From assembly GCA_001898995.1 (NCBI GenBank), contig MKVZ01000005.1, positions 43,645 to 107,644 of the forward strand: a stretch of DNA of 64,000 nucleotides, in the 5' to 3' direction. The position numbers were made by a program, and so were the translations under genes. Below are positions 39,016-49,961 of this stretch, piece by piece (positions within the stretch are counted from its first letter, which is position 1; every line of letters starts with the position of its first letter). The DNA comes from Rhizobiales bacterium 63-22. GTDB taxonomy: Bacteria > Pseudomonadota > Alphaproteobacteria > Rhizobiales > Rhizobiaceae. The notes under the pieces are model-generated. The model had not been told where the DNA came from and ran no database searches. It worked only from the letters and a program-made list of their open reading frames with translations.

Positions 39016-40695
39016 ATGCTGTCGCACCTCTCGATCCGTGATATCGTCCTGATTGAAAGGCTCGACATCGAGTTCGGGTCCGGCCTTTCCGTCCTGACGG
39101 GCGAGACCGGGGCAGGCAAATCCATTCTTCTCGATTCGCTGTCGCTGGCGCTCGGTGCGCGCGGCGACGCCGCGCTCGTGCGCCACGGCGCGGAGCAGGG
39201 GCAGGTGACGGCGGTGTTCGACGTGCCGGGCAATCATCCGGCCCGTGCCTTCCTGCGCGAAAACGGTTTCGATGATGACGGCGACGTCATCCTGCGCCGC
39301 ATCCAGACCGGCGACGGACGCACGCGCGTTTTCATCAACGATCAGGCGGCGAGCGTGACGCTGCTGCGCGAACTGGGCAAGAGGCTGGTGGAAATCCACG
39401 GCCAGCACGATGACCGCGCCCTGATCGACACCGATCTCCACCGCACATTGCTGGATGCTTTCGGTGGCCTCGACGGCGAGGCCGCCCGGGTGCGCGAGCA
39501 CCACAAGGCATGGCGCGAGGCCGAAAGCGCGCTCGCCCGCCATCGTGCCAAGGTGGAGGCGGCGGAGCGCGAGGGCGATTATCTGCGCGCTTCGGTGGAG
39601 GAATTGACGAAACTCGATCCGCAGCCGGGCGAGGAGGAAGAACTCGCCGAGCGCCGCGCCACCATGATGAAATCGGAAAAGATCGCCGGCGACGTCAACG
39701 AGGCCGGCGAGATATTGTCCGGTCAGGCTTCGCCGGTGCCCTCGCTCGCAAGCCTCGTGCGCCGTCTGGAGCGGAAGGCTGCGGAAGCGCCGCATCTGCT
39801 GGAACCGGTCGTCAAGGCCATAGACGAGGCGCTCGACAGTCTGGCACGGGCACAGGACGGCATCGAGCACGCCATGCGCGAGATCGATTTCGATCCGCAT
39901 GTGTTGGAGCAGGTGGAGGAGCGCCTGTTCGCGCTGCGTGGCGCCGCGCGCAAATATTCGGTGCCGGTGGAGGGACTGCCCGCCCTGCGGGACAAGATGG
40001 ACGCCGATCTCGCCGACCTCGATGCCGGCGCGGAAAAGCTCGTCCGGCTGGAAGCGCAGGCGGCGGAATTGCGCGTCGCCTATGACGAGGCGGCCGTGCA
40101 GCTCTCCGCGCGGCGCAGGCAGAGCGCCGCCCATCTCAGGGATGCCGTCATGACGGAACTGCCGGCGCTGAAGCTTGAACGGGCCGAGTTCATCGTGGAG
40201 ATGACGACCGACGCCGAAACACGCGGGGCGGAAGGCATTGACACGGTGGAATACTGGGTGCGCACCAATCCGGGCACGCGCGCCGGGCCGATGATGAAGG
40301 TGGCGTCGGGCGGTGAACTGTCGCGCTTCCTGCTGGCGCTGAAAGTGGCGCTGGCGGATCGCGGCTCCGCGCCGACGCTGGTCTTCGACGAGATCGACAC
40401 CGGGGTCGGCGGCGCGGTGGCCGACGCCATCGGGCAGCGTCTGGCGCGGCTTTCGTCGCGGGTGCAGGTGCTTTCCGTCACCCATGCGCCGCAGGTGGCG
40501 GCGCGGGCTGACACGCATTTCCTCATCGCCAAGGCCGAAACCGCGGCGGACCGCGTGGCGACTTCGATCCGTGTCATGGCCACGTCCGAGCGGCAGGAAG
40601 AAATCGCCCGCATGCTGGCCGGCGCCAGCATCACCGACGAGGCGCGCAAGGCGGCCGAGCGGCTGCTCGCGGGAAGTGGCGCTCTCGCCAACTGA
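39016..40695 (+). CDS. recN: DNA repair protein RecN
   Basis: A 559-residue SMC-like ATPase for double-strand-break repair. LTGETGAGKSILLDSLSLAL is Walker A; long helical arms (about residues 160-360) form a coiled coil; KVASGGELSRFLLALKVAL is the signature and LVFDEIDTGVGGAVADAIG Walker B; VLSVTHAPQVAARADTHFL follows. It starts 15 bases after bamD without an obvious ribosome site, so it may rely on bamD translation. Confidence 0.95.
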   Translation: MLSHLSIRDIVLIERLDIEFGSGLSVLTGETGAGKSILLDSLSLALGARGDAALVRHGAEQGQVTAVFDVPGNHPARAFLRENGFDDDGDVILRRIQTGDGRTRVFINDQAASVTLLRELGKRLVEIHGQHDDRALIDTDLHRTLLDAFGGLDGEAARVREHHKAWREAESALARHRAKVEAAEREGDYLRASVEELTKLDPQPGEEEELAERRATMMKSEKIAGDVNEAGEILSGQASPVPSLASLVRRLERKAAEAPHLLEPVVKAIDEALDSLARAQDGIEHAMREIDFDPHVLEQVEERLFALRGAARKYSVPVEGLPALRDKMDADLADLDAGAEKLVRLEAQAAELRVAYDEAAVQLSARRRQSAAHLRDAVMTELPALKLERAEFIVEMTTDAETRGAEGIDTVEYWVRTNPGTRAGPMMKVASGGELSRFLLALKVALADRGSAPTLVFDEIDTGVGGAVADAIGQRLARLSSRVQVLSVTHAPQVAARADTHFLIAKAETAADRVATSIRVMATSERQEEIARMLAGASITDEARKAAERLLAGSGALAN

Positions 40696-40723
40696 AAATC
40701 TTCGGCAGGATGGTTGTTCGTAA

Positions 40724-42957
<2,234 letters not shown>

Positions 42958-42958
<1 letters not shown>

Positions 42959-43677
42959 TGGGCCGGTTCAAGGGATTTGGCGACAAGGCGATTCCTTTTC
43001 TCAAGGCGCTGGATTTCCACCAGAACCGCGAATGGTTCGTGGAGAACAAGGATATTTTCGAGGCGCATCTGAAAGATCCGCTCGCCGATCTGGTGGCCGA
43101 CCTGACGGAGCGCTTCGAGGCGGCGGGCCTGCCGTTCCGGGGCGATCCGGTGAAGTCGCAGTTCCGCATCAAGCGGGACACGCGCTTTTCCAAGGACAAG
43201 GCTCCCCATAACCGGCACCTGTCGGCCCTTCTTTCACAATCGGGGACGAAATGGGACGAGAGCGGCTGTTTCTATGTCTGCATCGGCCTGCCGGGTGTGC
43301 GCGATTGCTATGCGGCGGTGGCGTGGTGGGGGCCGAAGCCGGAACTGCTCGCCGCCATGCGCCGGGATATCGCCGAGCGGCCGGAGGCTTTTCGTGCCAT
43401 GGTGAAGGCACTCGGGAAGAACGGGCTTGCGATCAGCGACCATGACCGGCTGAAGCGCATGCCGCGCGGTTTCGAGGCGGTCACGGAGCCGGACCTTGCG
43501 GACGCGATCCGCAACCGGCATTTCGCGGTGCGCATCGAGATCGATCCCGACAGCATCACCGAACCCGACCTTCTCGACCGGCTGGTGGATTTCACCGAAC
43601 GGACGCGGTCGCTGATCGACTGGGGCAGGCGCGTCGAGGGCAGCCTGCCCGCCACGCCGGATCGGCCATCATCATAA
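42958..43677 (+). CDS. DUF2461 (TIGR02453) family protein
   Basis: A 239-residue soluble protein of unknown function. FLKALDFHQNREWFVENKD, FRIKRDTRFSKDKAPHNRH and WWGPKPELLAAMRRDI are typical of the family. It starts one base into the ligA stop (TGATG), so it is translationally coupled to ligA; whether it works with the ligase is unknown. Confidence 0.88.
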
Positions 43678-43731
43678 TTCATCTCTTCATCAATCGAACT
43701 GACGTGACAGGGGGCGGCGGCGCATTTACAG

Positions 43732-44475
43732 ATGCGACGCGAGAGGGAGAAGGTCTTGAAGGATACGTTTGCGGTGGCGGAAACGCCCGGCGGCGGCCAA
43801 TATTGGGAGGGTTTCCGCAGCAGCATTCCGGTGTCGCTGGCGGCCATGCCGTTCGGGCTCTTGTTCGGGGCGCTCTCCATTCAAAATGGCTTCACGACCG
43901 GCGAGGCGGTGCTGATGAGCGCGACGCTTTACGCCGGGGCGAGCCAGATGGTCGGACTGGAATTGTTCGGTCACAGGGTCGCGCCATGGATCATCGTGCT
44001 TTCCATCTTCGCCGTCAATTTCCGCCATGTGCTCTATTCGGCCGCGGTCGGGCGGCGGATCGTGCGATTCACGGCGGCGCAGAAGGCATTGGCGTTTTTC
44101 CTGCTGGTCGATCCGCAATTCGCCGAGACCGAAAGCCGTGCCGAGGCGGGAAAGGCGGTCAGCTTTATCTGGTATATGGGTTTCGCCACGCCGATGTATC
44201 TGCTGTGGGTCGGGGAGGCGTGGATCGGCGCGCGCTTCGGCAATCTCATTACCGATCCCCATGCCATCGGCATCGATTTCATGCTGCCGATCTATTTCAT
44301 GTGCCTTGTGATGGGCTTTCGCGCGCGGGCCAACTGGCTGCCGGTGGTGGCGGCGAGCGCCGTCTGCTCGACGGTGGGCTACCACATCGCGGGATCGCCC
44401 TGGCATGTGACGATCGGCGCGGCGGCTGGCATTCTCGTCGCGGCCCTGCTCGCAAAGCCTGTGGAGCCGCGCTGA
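43732..44475 (+). CDS. azlC: AzlC-type amino acid exporter, large subunit
   Basis: A 247-residue membrane protein with about six hydrophobic segments: AMPFGLLFGALSIQNGFTTG, LYAGASQMVGLELFG, FAVNFRHVLYSAAVGRR and LLVDPQFAET are AzlC hallmarks. With AzlD it forms a branched-chain amino acid exporter. The ATG at 43732 lacks a ribosome site, whereas a TTG at 43756 follows GGGAGAAGG closely; either could be the start. TGATG overlap with azlD. Confidence 0.88.
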   Translation: MRREREKVLKDTFAVAETPGGGQYWEGFRSSIPVSLAAMPFGLLFGALSIQNGFTTGEAVLMSATLYAGASQMVGLELFGHRVAPWIIVLSIFAVNFRHVLYSAAVGRRIVRFTAAQKALAFFLLVDPQFAETESRAEAGKAVSFIWYMGFATPMYLLWVGEAWIGARFGNLITDPHAIGIDFMLPIYFMCLVMGFRARANWLPVVAASAVCSTVGYHIAGSPWHVTIGAAAGILVAALLAKPVEPR

Positions 44476-44774
44476 TGGGGAGCTTTTTCTGGACCATTAT
44501 GGCGGGCGCGGCTGTGACCTATCTCACCCGTATCGGCGGCCATCTGATCCTGTCCCGCTTCGAGCGCATTCATTATCGCGTCGAAGCGGGTCTCAATGCG
44601 GTTCCGGCCGCCGTGCTGACCACGCTCGTCGCCCCGCCGGCCTTCGATCACGGCTGGCGGGAGTTTGCGTCGCTGATCGTCTGCCTCGTTCTGTCGCTGC
44701 GGCTGAGCTTCCTGCCGACATTTCTTTGCAGCGCGGCGGTGCTGGTCGCGCTGCGGCATTTCTTTCCCGGCTGA
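44475..44774 (+). CDS. azlD: AzlD-type amino acid exporter, small subunit
   Basis: A 99-residue protein with three or four hydrophobic segments (GSFFWTIMAGAAVTYLTRIG, EAGLNAVPAAVLTTLVAPP) matching AzlD. The ATG shares a base with the azlC stop. It sits in frame with a much longer open frame that reads through azlC in another phase; only this last part is real. It ends 4 bases before the convergent aminopeptidase gene. Confidence 0.88.
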   Translation: MGSFFWTIMAGAAVTYLTRIGGHLILSRFERIHYRVEAGLNAVPAAVLTTLVAPPAFDHGWREFASLIVCLVLSLRLSFLPTFLCSAAVLVALRHFFPG

Positions 44775-44778
44775 CCAC

Positions 44779-46617
44779 TCAAATCGGGGCGGTTGCCGCT
44801 TCCAGCCATTTGCGCTGGGCGGGTTTCAGATGGGCTCCGAGTTTCTCACGCACGCGGGCATGATAGGCATCGAGCCAGCCGATCTCCTCCGCCGTCAGAA
44901 GCGCCTTGTCGATCAGGCGGCGGTCGATGGGACAGAAAGTCAGCGTCTCGAAGCCCATCATGGCGATATCGCCGCCTTCCGGCACTTCCGGCTCGGTGAC
45001 GATGATGAGATTTTCGATGCGGATGCCGAAGGCGCCCGGCTTGTAATAGCCCGGCTCGTCGGAGAGGATCATGCCGGGCATAAGCTCCTGCGTGCCGCGC
45101 CGGGAAAGGTTTTGCGGTCCCTCGTGCACGGCCAAATAGGCGCCGACGCCGTGGCCGGTGCCGTGCGCATAATCGAAACCGTGCTTCCATAGCGCGATGC
45201 GGGCCAGCACGTCGATATCCTGCCCGCGCGTGCCTTTCGGAAAACGTGCCGTGGAAATGGCGATCATGCCCTTCAGCACCAGCGTGAAAGCCTTCACCGT
45301 TTCGGGCGCGACCCTGCCGATGGGGACCGTGCGGGTGATGTCGGTGGTGCCGTCGCGATATTGCGCGCCCGAATCGACCAGATAGAGTTCGCCGTCCTGA
45401 AGCTTGCGGTTGGTTTCAGTGTTGACGCGGTAATGGATGATGGCGCCGTTCGGCCCCGCGCCGGAGATGGTGTCGAAGGAAAGGTCTTCCAGCGGCATCT
45501 GAAAATCGCGGCCTGCCTCTGCGCGCGATTCCTCAAGCTTTTTCGCTGCGCCGATCTCGTCCACCGTGCCGGGCTTCTGCGCATCGATCCACGACAGGAA
45601 ATTGACCATGGCGACGCCGTCGCGCTCATGCGCCGCGCGCGAGCCGTCAAGTTCCGCCTTGTTCTTTATCGCGCGGGGCAGGCGGGCGGGGTCCTTGCCC
45701 TCGATCACATGGCCGCCGGCTTGCGTGACGACAAGGCGCAGCTTCTCGGCGGCAAGTGCGGGGTCGAGCATGATCGCCTCGCCCTTTTTGCCCTCTTGGG
45801 CCGCGCGGGCGGCGAGGCTTTTTTCCAGATCGGCGGGCGGGCAGAGTTTCGCAAGCTGGGTCAGATAGGCGCGCGGCTCGATGGCAAGCCGTGATTCGTC
45901 GATGAAGAGTTCCGGCTCGCCCTTTGCCGGCAGAATGGCGAAACTGAGCGGCAAGGGCGTGTTGGAGACGTCCTTGCCGCGAATGTTGAACATCCATGCG
46001 ATCGAAGACGGGTCGGTCAGCACCGTAGCATCGGCGCCCGAGGCGGCGACGGCGGCGCGCATGTCCCCGATCTTGTCGCGGGCCTCGCGGCCCGCGAAGC
46101 GTGCGGGCTGGATGGTGACTTCGGAAGCGGGCGGCGCGGGCCGGTCGGTCCAGATGGCGTCGACCGGATTGGCCGCGACCGCCACCAGCCGGCCTCCCTG
46201 TTTTTCCAGCGCGTCGCGCAAGGACTGCGCCTCCGAAATGGTGTGCAGCCATGGGTCGAAGCCGATGGTCAGGCCCTTGCCGTGCTCCCCCAGCCAGACC
46301 GCCGGCGGCGTTGCGACAAGGCTTTCATAGGAAAAGACTTCTGCGTCGGTCTGCGCGCGCACCTGCAATTCATAGCGCCCGTCCACGAAGACAAAGGCTC
46401 TGTCCTTCAGCACCAGCGCGGCACCTGCGGAGCCGGTGAAACCGGTGAGCCATGCAAGGCGCTGCGCCGAGGGCGGCACATATTCGCCCTGATGCTCGTC
46501 GGCACGCGGAACCAGAAAGCCGTCGAGGCCCAGTTCGGCCAGTTTCGCCCGCAGTTTCGCCACGCGTGGGGCGCCGTTGGCAGGATTGGTGGTGACGTCG
46601 AAAGTCTGGAAAGCCAT
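44779..46617 (-). CDS. Xaa-Pro aminopeptidase (aminopeptidase P family, M24B)
   Basis: A 612-residue cytoplasmic metallopeptidase removing an N-terminal residue before proline. Two N-terminal creatinase-like domains (LDGFLVPRADEHQGEYVPPS) precede the pita-bread domain with the metal ligands: LVDSGAQYRDGTTDITRT (two Asp), GTGHGVGAYLAVHEGP (His), ILSDEPGYY (Glu) and ENLIIV (Glu). Length fits the long, eukaryote-like APP group. The ATG at 46617 follows the signal-free family start. Last gene of the SCO1-prmA operon. Confidence 0.93.
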   Translation of the reverse strand: MAFQTFDVTTNPANGAPRVAKLRAKLAELGLDGFLVPRADEHQGEYVPPSAQRLAWLTGFTGSAGAALVLKDRAFVFVDGRYELQVRAQTDAEVFSYESLVATPPAVWLGEHGKGLTIGFDPWLHTISEAQSLRDALEKQGGRLVAVAANPVDAIWTDRPAPPASEVTIQPARFAGREARDKIGDMRAAVAASGADATVLTDPSSIAWMFNIRGKDVSNTPLPLSFAILPAKGEPELFIDESRLAIEPRAYLTQLAKLCPPADLEKSLAARAAQEGKKGEAIMLDPALAAEKLRLVVTQAGGHVIEGKDPARLPRAIKNKAELDGSRAAHERDGVAMVNFLSWIDAQKPGTVDEIGAAKKLEESRAEAGRDFQMPLEDLSFDTISGAGPNGAIIHYRVNTETNRKLQDGELYLVDSGAQYRDGTTDITRTVPIGRVAPETVKAFTLVLKGMIAISTARFPKGTRGQDIDVLARIALWKHGFDYAHGTGHGVGAYLAVHEGPQNLSRRGTQELMPGMILSDEPGYYKPGAFGIRIENLIIVTEPEVPEGGDIAMMGFETLTFCPIDRRLIDKALLTAEEIGWLDAYHARVREKLGAHLKPAQRKWLEAATAPI

Positions 46618-46640
46618 GGCTGTCGCTCGCAAACAGGTTG

Positions 46641-47498
46641 TTATTTCAAATGGATCGCCACCCAGCCCTCGCGGTGCAGGGTCTTCTGATGGGTGAGGCC
46701 CTGCGCCTGATAGGCGGCAAGCACCGCATCGTGCTGGCTGTCGAGGATGCCGGACAGGACGATCGAGCCGCCGGGCGCCAGATGGGCTTTCAGCGCCGGG
46801 GCCAGTTCGATCAGCGGATTGGCGAGGATATTGGCCACGATCAGATCGAAGGGCGTCCAGGAACGGAAGATCGGATGATCGAAGCCTTCCGCCGCCGCCG
46901 CGACGATGTGCTCCGCCACGCCGTTGAGCGTGGCGTTCTCGGCGGCGACCATCACCGCCACCGGGTCGATATCGGTGGCGAGGATGGGGATCGGCGTAAG
47001 CTTGGCGATAGCGATGGCCAGCACCGCGCTTCCCGTTCCGAGATCGAGCGCGTTGGTGGGATGCTCGCGCTCCACGATCTCGCCGATCAGTTCGAGGCAG
47101 CCCGCCGTGGTGCCGTGATGGCCGGTGCCGAAGGCAAGTCCTGCGTCGATCAGAATGGGAATGTCGCCGGCCTCGACCTTGTCACTGTCGTGCGAGCCGT
47201 GGACGAAGAAGTGCCCGGCGCGCACCGGCTTCAATCCTTCCAGCGAGTGCGTGACCCAGTCTATGTCCGGCAGTTCCTCGCTGTCGAAGCGGCCCGGACC
47301 GACGAGACCGGCGATCCGCCGCGCGACTTCTTCCACATCGTCCTCGACATAGACGGAGACTTCATAAATCTGCCGGTCCTCGTCGGTTTCGGTGATGGCG
47401 ATCGGAAAGCCGTCGTCCTCGAACGCCTGTTCGAGGATGCCATAGACGCGCTCGGCTTCCGCCTTGTCCGCCGAAAAGAAAAGTCGTGACTGGGGCAT
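46641..47498 (-). CDS. prmA: Ribosomal protein L11 methyltransferase PrmA
   Basis: A 285-residue SAM enzyme trimethylating L11. An N-terminal L11-recognition domain is followed by [35 protein letters not shown] and [19 protein letters not shown], the last holding the family NI-LA motif. The ATG at 47498 is preferred over a TTG at 47516. It is followed at 23 bases by the aminopeptidase gene. Confidence 0.95.
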   Translation of the reverse strand: MPQSRLFFSADKAEAERVYGILEQAFEDDGFPIAITETDEDRQIYEVSVYVEDDVEEVARRIAGLVGPGRFDSEELPDIDWVTHSLEGLKPVRAGHFFVHGSHDSDKVEAGDIPILIDAGLAFGTGHHGTTAGCLELIGEIVEREHPTNALDLGTGSAVLAIAIAKLTPIPILATDIDPVAVMVAAENATLNGVAEHIVAAAAEGFDHPIFRSWTPFDLIVANILANPLIELAPALKAHLAPGGSIVLSGILDSQHDAVLAAYQAQGLTHQKTLHREGWVAIHLK

Positions 47499-47536
47499 GG
47501 GATGAAATGCTCGCAAACAGATTCAAGAAGCCCTCT

Positions 47537-48130
47537 TTACCCGTTCGCGGCGGCTTTCGCCAGATTCTTCAGCTTCTGCATCGCCGTATCGGCATTTTCC
47601 TCATAGGTGATGGTGCCGCGGAAGCGTCCACCCCTGTCGAGCAGGAAAACGGATGCCGTGTGGTCCATCGTATAGTCGCCGTCGCTGCCCGGCACCTTTT
47701 TCGAATAGATATGCCAGGATTTCAGCGCGGCAGCGATATTGTTCGGCGTGCCGGTGATGCCGACGATGCGTTTGGAAACATTGCTCACATAGGTTTTCAT
47801 CACCCCAACCGTGTCGCGTTCGGGATCGACGGTGATGAAATAGGCATGCAGATTCTGCCCCTCCGGCCCGAGCTTTTTCAGCCAGCCGTCCAGTTCGTAG
47901 AGCGTGGTCGGGCAGACGTCCGGGCAATGGGTATAGCCGAAGAACACGATTGCCGGCGCCGCGCGCATGTCCTTTTCGGTGAAGGGCTTGCCGTCCATGG
48001 TGACGAGATCAAGCGGCCCGCCATAGGGTCCTTCCCGCGCCACCACGCCGGCGTGGATGAAGTTATAGCCCGCCGCGCCCAGAATGACGGCTATGAAGGC
48101 GACGATGAAGACGGGCAGGAACTTTTTCAT
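47537..48130 (-). CDS. SCO1/SenC family copper chaperone
   Basis: A 197-residue membrane-anchored thioredoxin-fold protein. An N-terminal transmembrane segment (FLPVFIVAFIAVILGAAGYN) precedes HCPDVCP with the copper-binding Cys69 and Cys73, and the later DHTASVFLLD gives the third ligand His. It loads the CuA site of cytochrome oxidase. First gene of a minus-strand operon with prmA (38 bases on) and the aminopeptidase. Confidence 0.94.
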   Translation of the reverse strand: MKKFLPVFIVAFIAVILGAAGYNFIHAGVVAREGPYGGPLDLVTMDGKPFTEKDMRAAPAIVFFGYTHCPDVCPTTLYELDGWLKKLGPEGQNLHAYFITVDPERDTVGVMKTYVSNVSKRIVGITGTPNNIAAALKSWHIYSKKVPGSDGDYTMDHTASVFLLDRGGRFRGTITYEENADTAMQKLKNLAKAAANG

Positions 48131-48201
48131 GGGCGGCGGACCTTTTATCGCATAAGTGTCGGGCAGATTGGCACGATGCTCACGTTTCAGGAAGCTTTCA
48201 A

Positions 48202-48834
48202 ATGACGCAGGGCGACGATCTCCGTTTCCAGAACAGTGAGCCGCGCATCCATTCGACCGCGAAATTGCAGGGCGTGAAGCTGGGGCGTTATGCCGATATC
48301 GGCGAGCGGGTGATCCTGCGCGATGTGACGGTGGGCGACTTCACCTATTTCGAGCGTAACGGCGAGGGCATCTACTCCGATATCGGCAAGTTCTGCTCCA
48401 TCGCCGCCAATGTGCGCATCAACGCGCTGGAGCATCCGATGGAGCGACTCACCACGCACAAGCTGACCTATCGGCCCAACGAATATTTCCGCTATCTCGG
48501 TTTGGACGGGGATTTCCGCGCCCACCGGCAGGCGAAGCGCGTGACCATCGGCCATGACGTGTGGATCGGGCACGGCGCGGTGATTATACCGGGTGTGACG
48601 GTGGGCCACGGCGCGGTGATCGGGGCCAATGCGGTGGTGACGAAGGACGTTGCGCCCTATGCGGTGGTGGGCGGCGTCCCGGCGCGAATCATCCGCATGC
48701 GTTTCGACGCCGCGACTGTCGAACGATTGCTGGCGCTCGGCTGGTGGGACTGGCCCGTCGAGAAGCTTTACGAAGCCGTTCCCGACATGCAGGCGCTGGA
48801 AATTTCAGCCTTTCTCGACAAATGGGAAGGCTGA
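48202..48834 (+). CDS. Left-handed beta-helix acyltransferase (CatB/phosphonate-associated type)
   Basis: A 210-residue hexapeptide-repeat transferase. Isoleucine-patch repeats run at about residues 15-75 and 110-150 (VTIGHDVWIGHGAVIIPGVT, GHGAVIGANAVVTKDVAPYA), with the catalytic His in NALEHPMERLTTHKLTY. The sequence resembles the chloramphenicol/streptogramin acetyltransferase family and the TIGR03308 group seen in phosphonate operons, but no phosphonate genes lie nearby. Acceptor substrate unknown. Divergent from the SCO1 gene. Confidence 0.82.
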   Translation: MTQGDDLRFQNSEPRIHSTAKLQGVKLGRYADIGERVILRDVTVGDFTYFERNGEGIYSDIGKFCSIAANVRINALEHPMERLTTHKLTYRPNEYFRYLGLDGDFRAHRQAKRVTIGHDVWIGHGAVIIPGVTVGHGAVIGANAVVTKDVAPYAVVGGVPARIIRMRFDAATVERLLALGWWDWPVEKLYEAVPDMQALEISAFLDKWEG

Positions 48835-48898
48835 TCGGGCATCTTGCAAAGCCATGGCTCTACGCCCATGTTCAGGCAAACAATTCTGGAGATGTGGA

Positions 48899-49396
48899 AT
48901 GATCAAGGACAAGATTGCCGCCGGCCTGCTGGCCGCCGCGATGACAGCACTGGCGGCCATGCCGGCCTCCGCCGAACAGGTCGGCAAGGTCGGCGTGGAC
49001 TGGGTCGGCAACGATATCGTCATCGACGCGGTGGCCGATCCAAAGGTCAAGGGCGTGACCTGCTATCTCGCTTCCTTCTCGCGCAGCATGATCGACCGGC
49101 TGCAGAAGGGCAAATGGTTCGAGGACCCGTCCAACGCCTCCATCTCCTGCGAGCAGACCGGGCCGATCAGCGTCGGAGATATCAGTCTCAGCCAGAAGGG
49201 TGAGCGTATCTTTTCCGACCGCACCAGCCTGATCTGGAAGAAGCTGGTCATCACCCGCATCTACGACAAGCAGAACAACACGCTGCTCTATCTGGCGCAT
49301 GCCGCGCAGGTGCAGGACGGGTCGGCCAAGACGGCGCTCTCGACCGTGCCGCTCTACAAGGGCGACGTGACATGGGAGAAGGGCAAGCCGCAGTAA
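48899..49396 (+). CDS. creA: CreA family periplasmic protein
   Basis: A 165-residue exported protein. KIAAGLLAAAMTALAAMPAS with cleavage after SAEQ region is a signal peptide; the mature part has DVG-type start, KGVTCYLASFSRSMIDR and two Cys that could form a disulphide (CYLAS, SCEQTG), as in E. coli CreA of unknown function. GGAGATG precedes the ATG. Confidence 0.88.
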   Translation: MIKDKIAAGLLAAAMTALAAMPASAEQVGKVGVDWVGNDIVIDAVADPKVKGVTCYLASFSRSMIDRLQKGKWFEDPSNASISCEQTGPISVGDISLSQKGERIFSDRTSLIWKKLVITRIYDKQNNTLLYLAHAAQVQDGSAKTALSTVPLYKGDVTWEKGKPQ

Positions 49397-49400
49397 GGCG

Positions 49401-49940
49401 CTATTTCCAGAGGAAAAGCGCTCCCAAAGCGAGGCCGGCGAGAAACGGCAGGCCGTGGATGTCGTTCATCCAAGTGCTTATCAGCGCCGCGACGATGAGG
49501 GCGGCCGGTCCGGTTTTCGCGAACCACGGGCCCGGCCGCAACAGAAGCCATGCGGCGAGGCCGCCCAATAGCCCGGCGACGGCGATCGATCCGCCCGCGC
49601 CGTCGGGCTGCCAGGCGTAGCCCGCCATTTCCCCGACAACCGCGCCCGCCGCATAGAGGCAGAGCCAGCGGGCGCGGCCGAACAGCCGCTCGACGCTAAG
49701 GCCGACGACGAGAAGCGTGGCCCATATGCTCAGGGTTATCGGCCATGGGTCGGGCTGAACGAAAAGCGGCGTGACGGCGCGCCATAATTCGCCGCGCTCC
49801 AGCGCCGGCCAGTCGCGCCGCAGCGCTTCCAGCAGGCGCGGCTCAATGCGGCTCGTGCAGGTGAGCGCCACGGAAAGCGCAAGCACGGCGACGGTCGCGA
49901 ACGGAAATTTTCCGATCCGATGCGCCGCCGAACGAGCCAT
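49401..49940 (-). CDS. Rhomboid-like membrane protein (rhombosortase/rhomboid fold)
   Basis: A 179-residue protein with about six hydrophobic segments. ELWRAVTPLFVQPDPW matches the loop after TM1 of rhomboid proteases; GAGGSIAVAGLLGGLAAW could carry the nucleophile Ser, and NDIHGLPFLAGLALG the catalytic His in the last segment. The Ser motif is GGSIA rather than the classic GASG. Function is inferred from this pattern only. It follows uvrD by 21 bases on the same strand. Confidence 0.65.
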   Translation of the reverse strand: MARSAAHRIGKFPFATVAVLALSVALTCTSRIEPRLLEALRRDWPALERGELWRAVTPLFVQPDPWPITLSIWATLLVVGLSVERLFGRARWLCLYAAGAVVGEMAGYAWQPDGAGGSIAVAGLLGGLAAWLLLRPGPWFAKTGPAALIVAALISTWMNDIHGLPFLAGLALGALFLWK

Positions 49941-49961
49941 GGTTCAATCCCCGCCGGGCGG

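Noticed and set aside
43704..44475. N-terminal part of a 356-residue frame ending in AzlD
   Set aside because: It reads azlC out of phase; only the final 99 codons are a gene.
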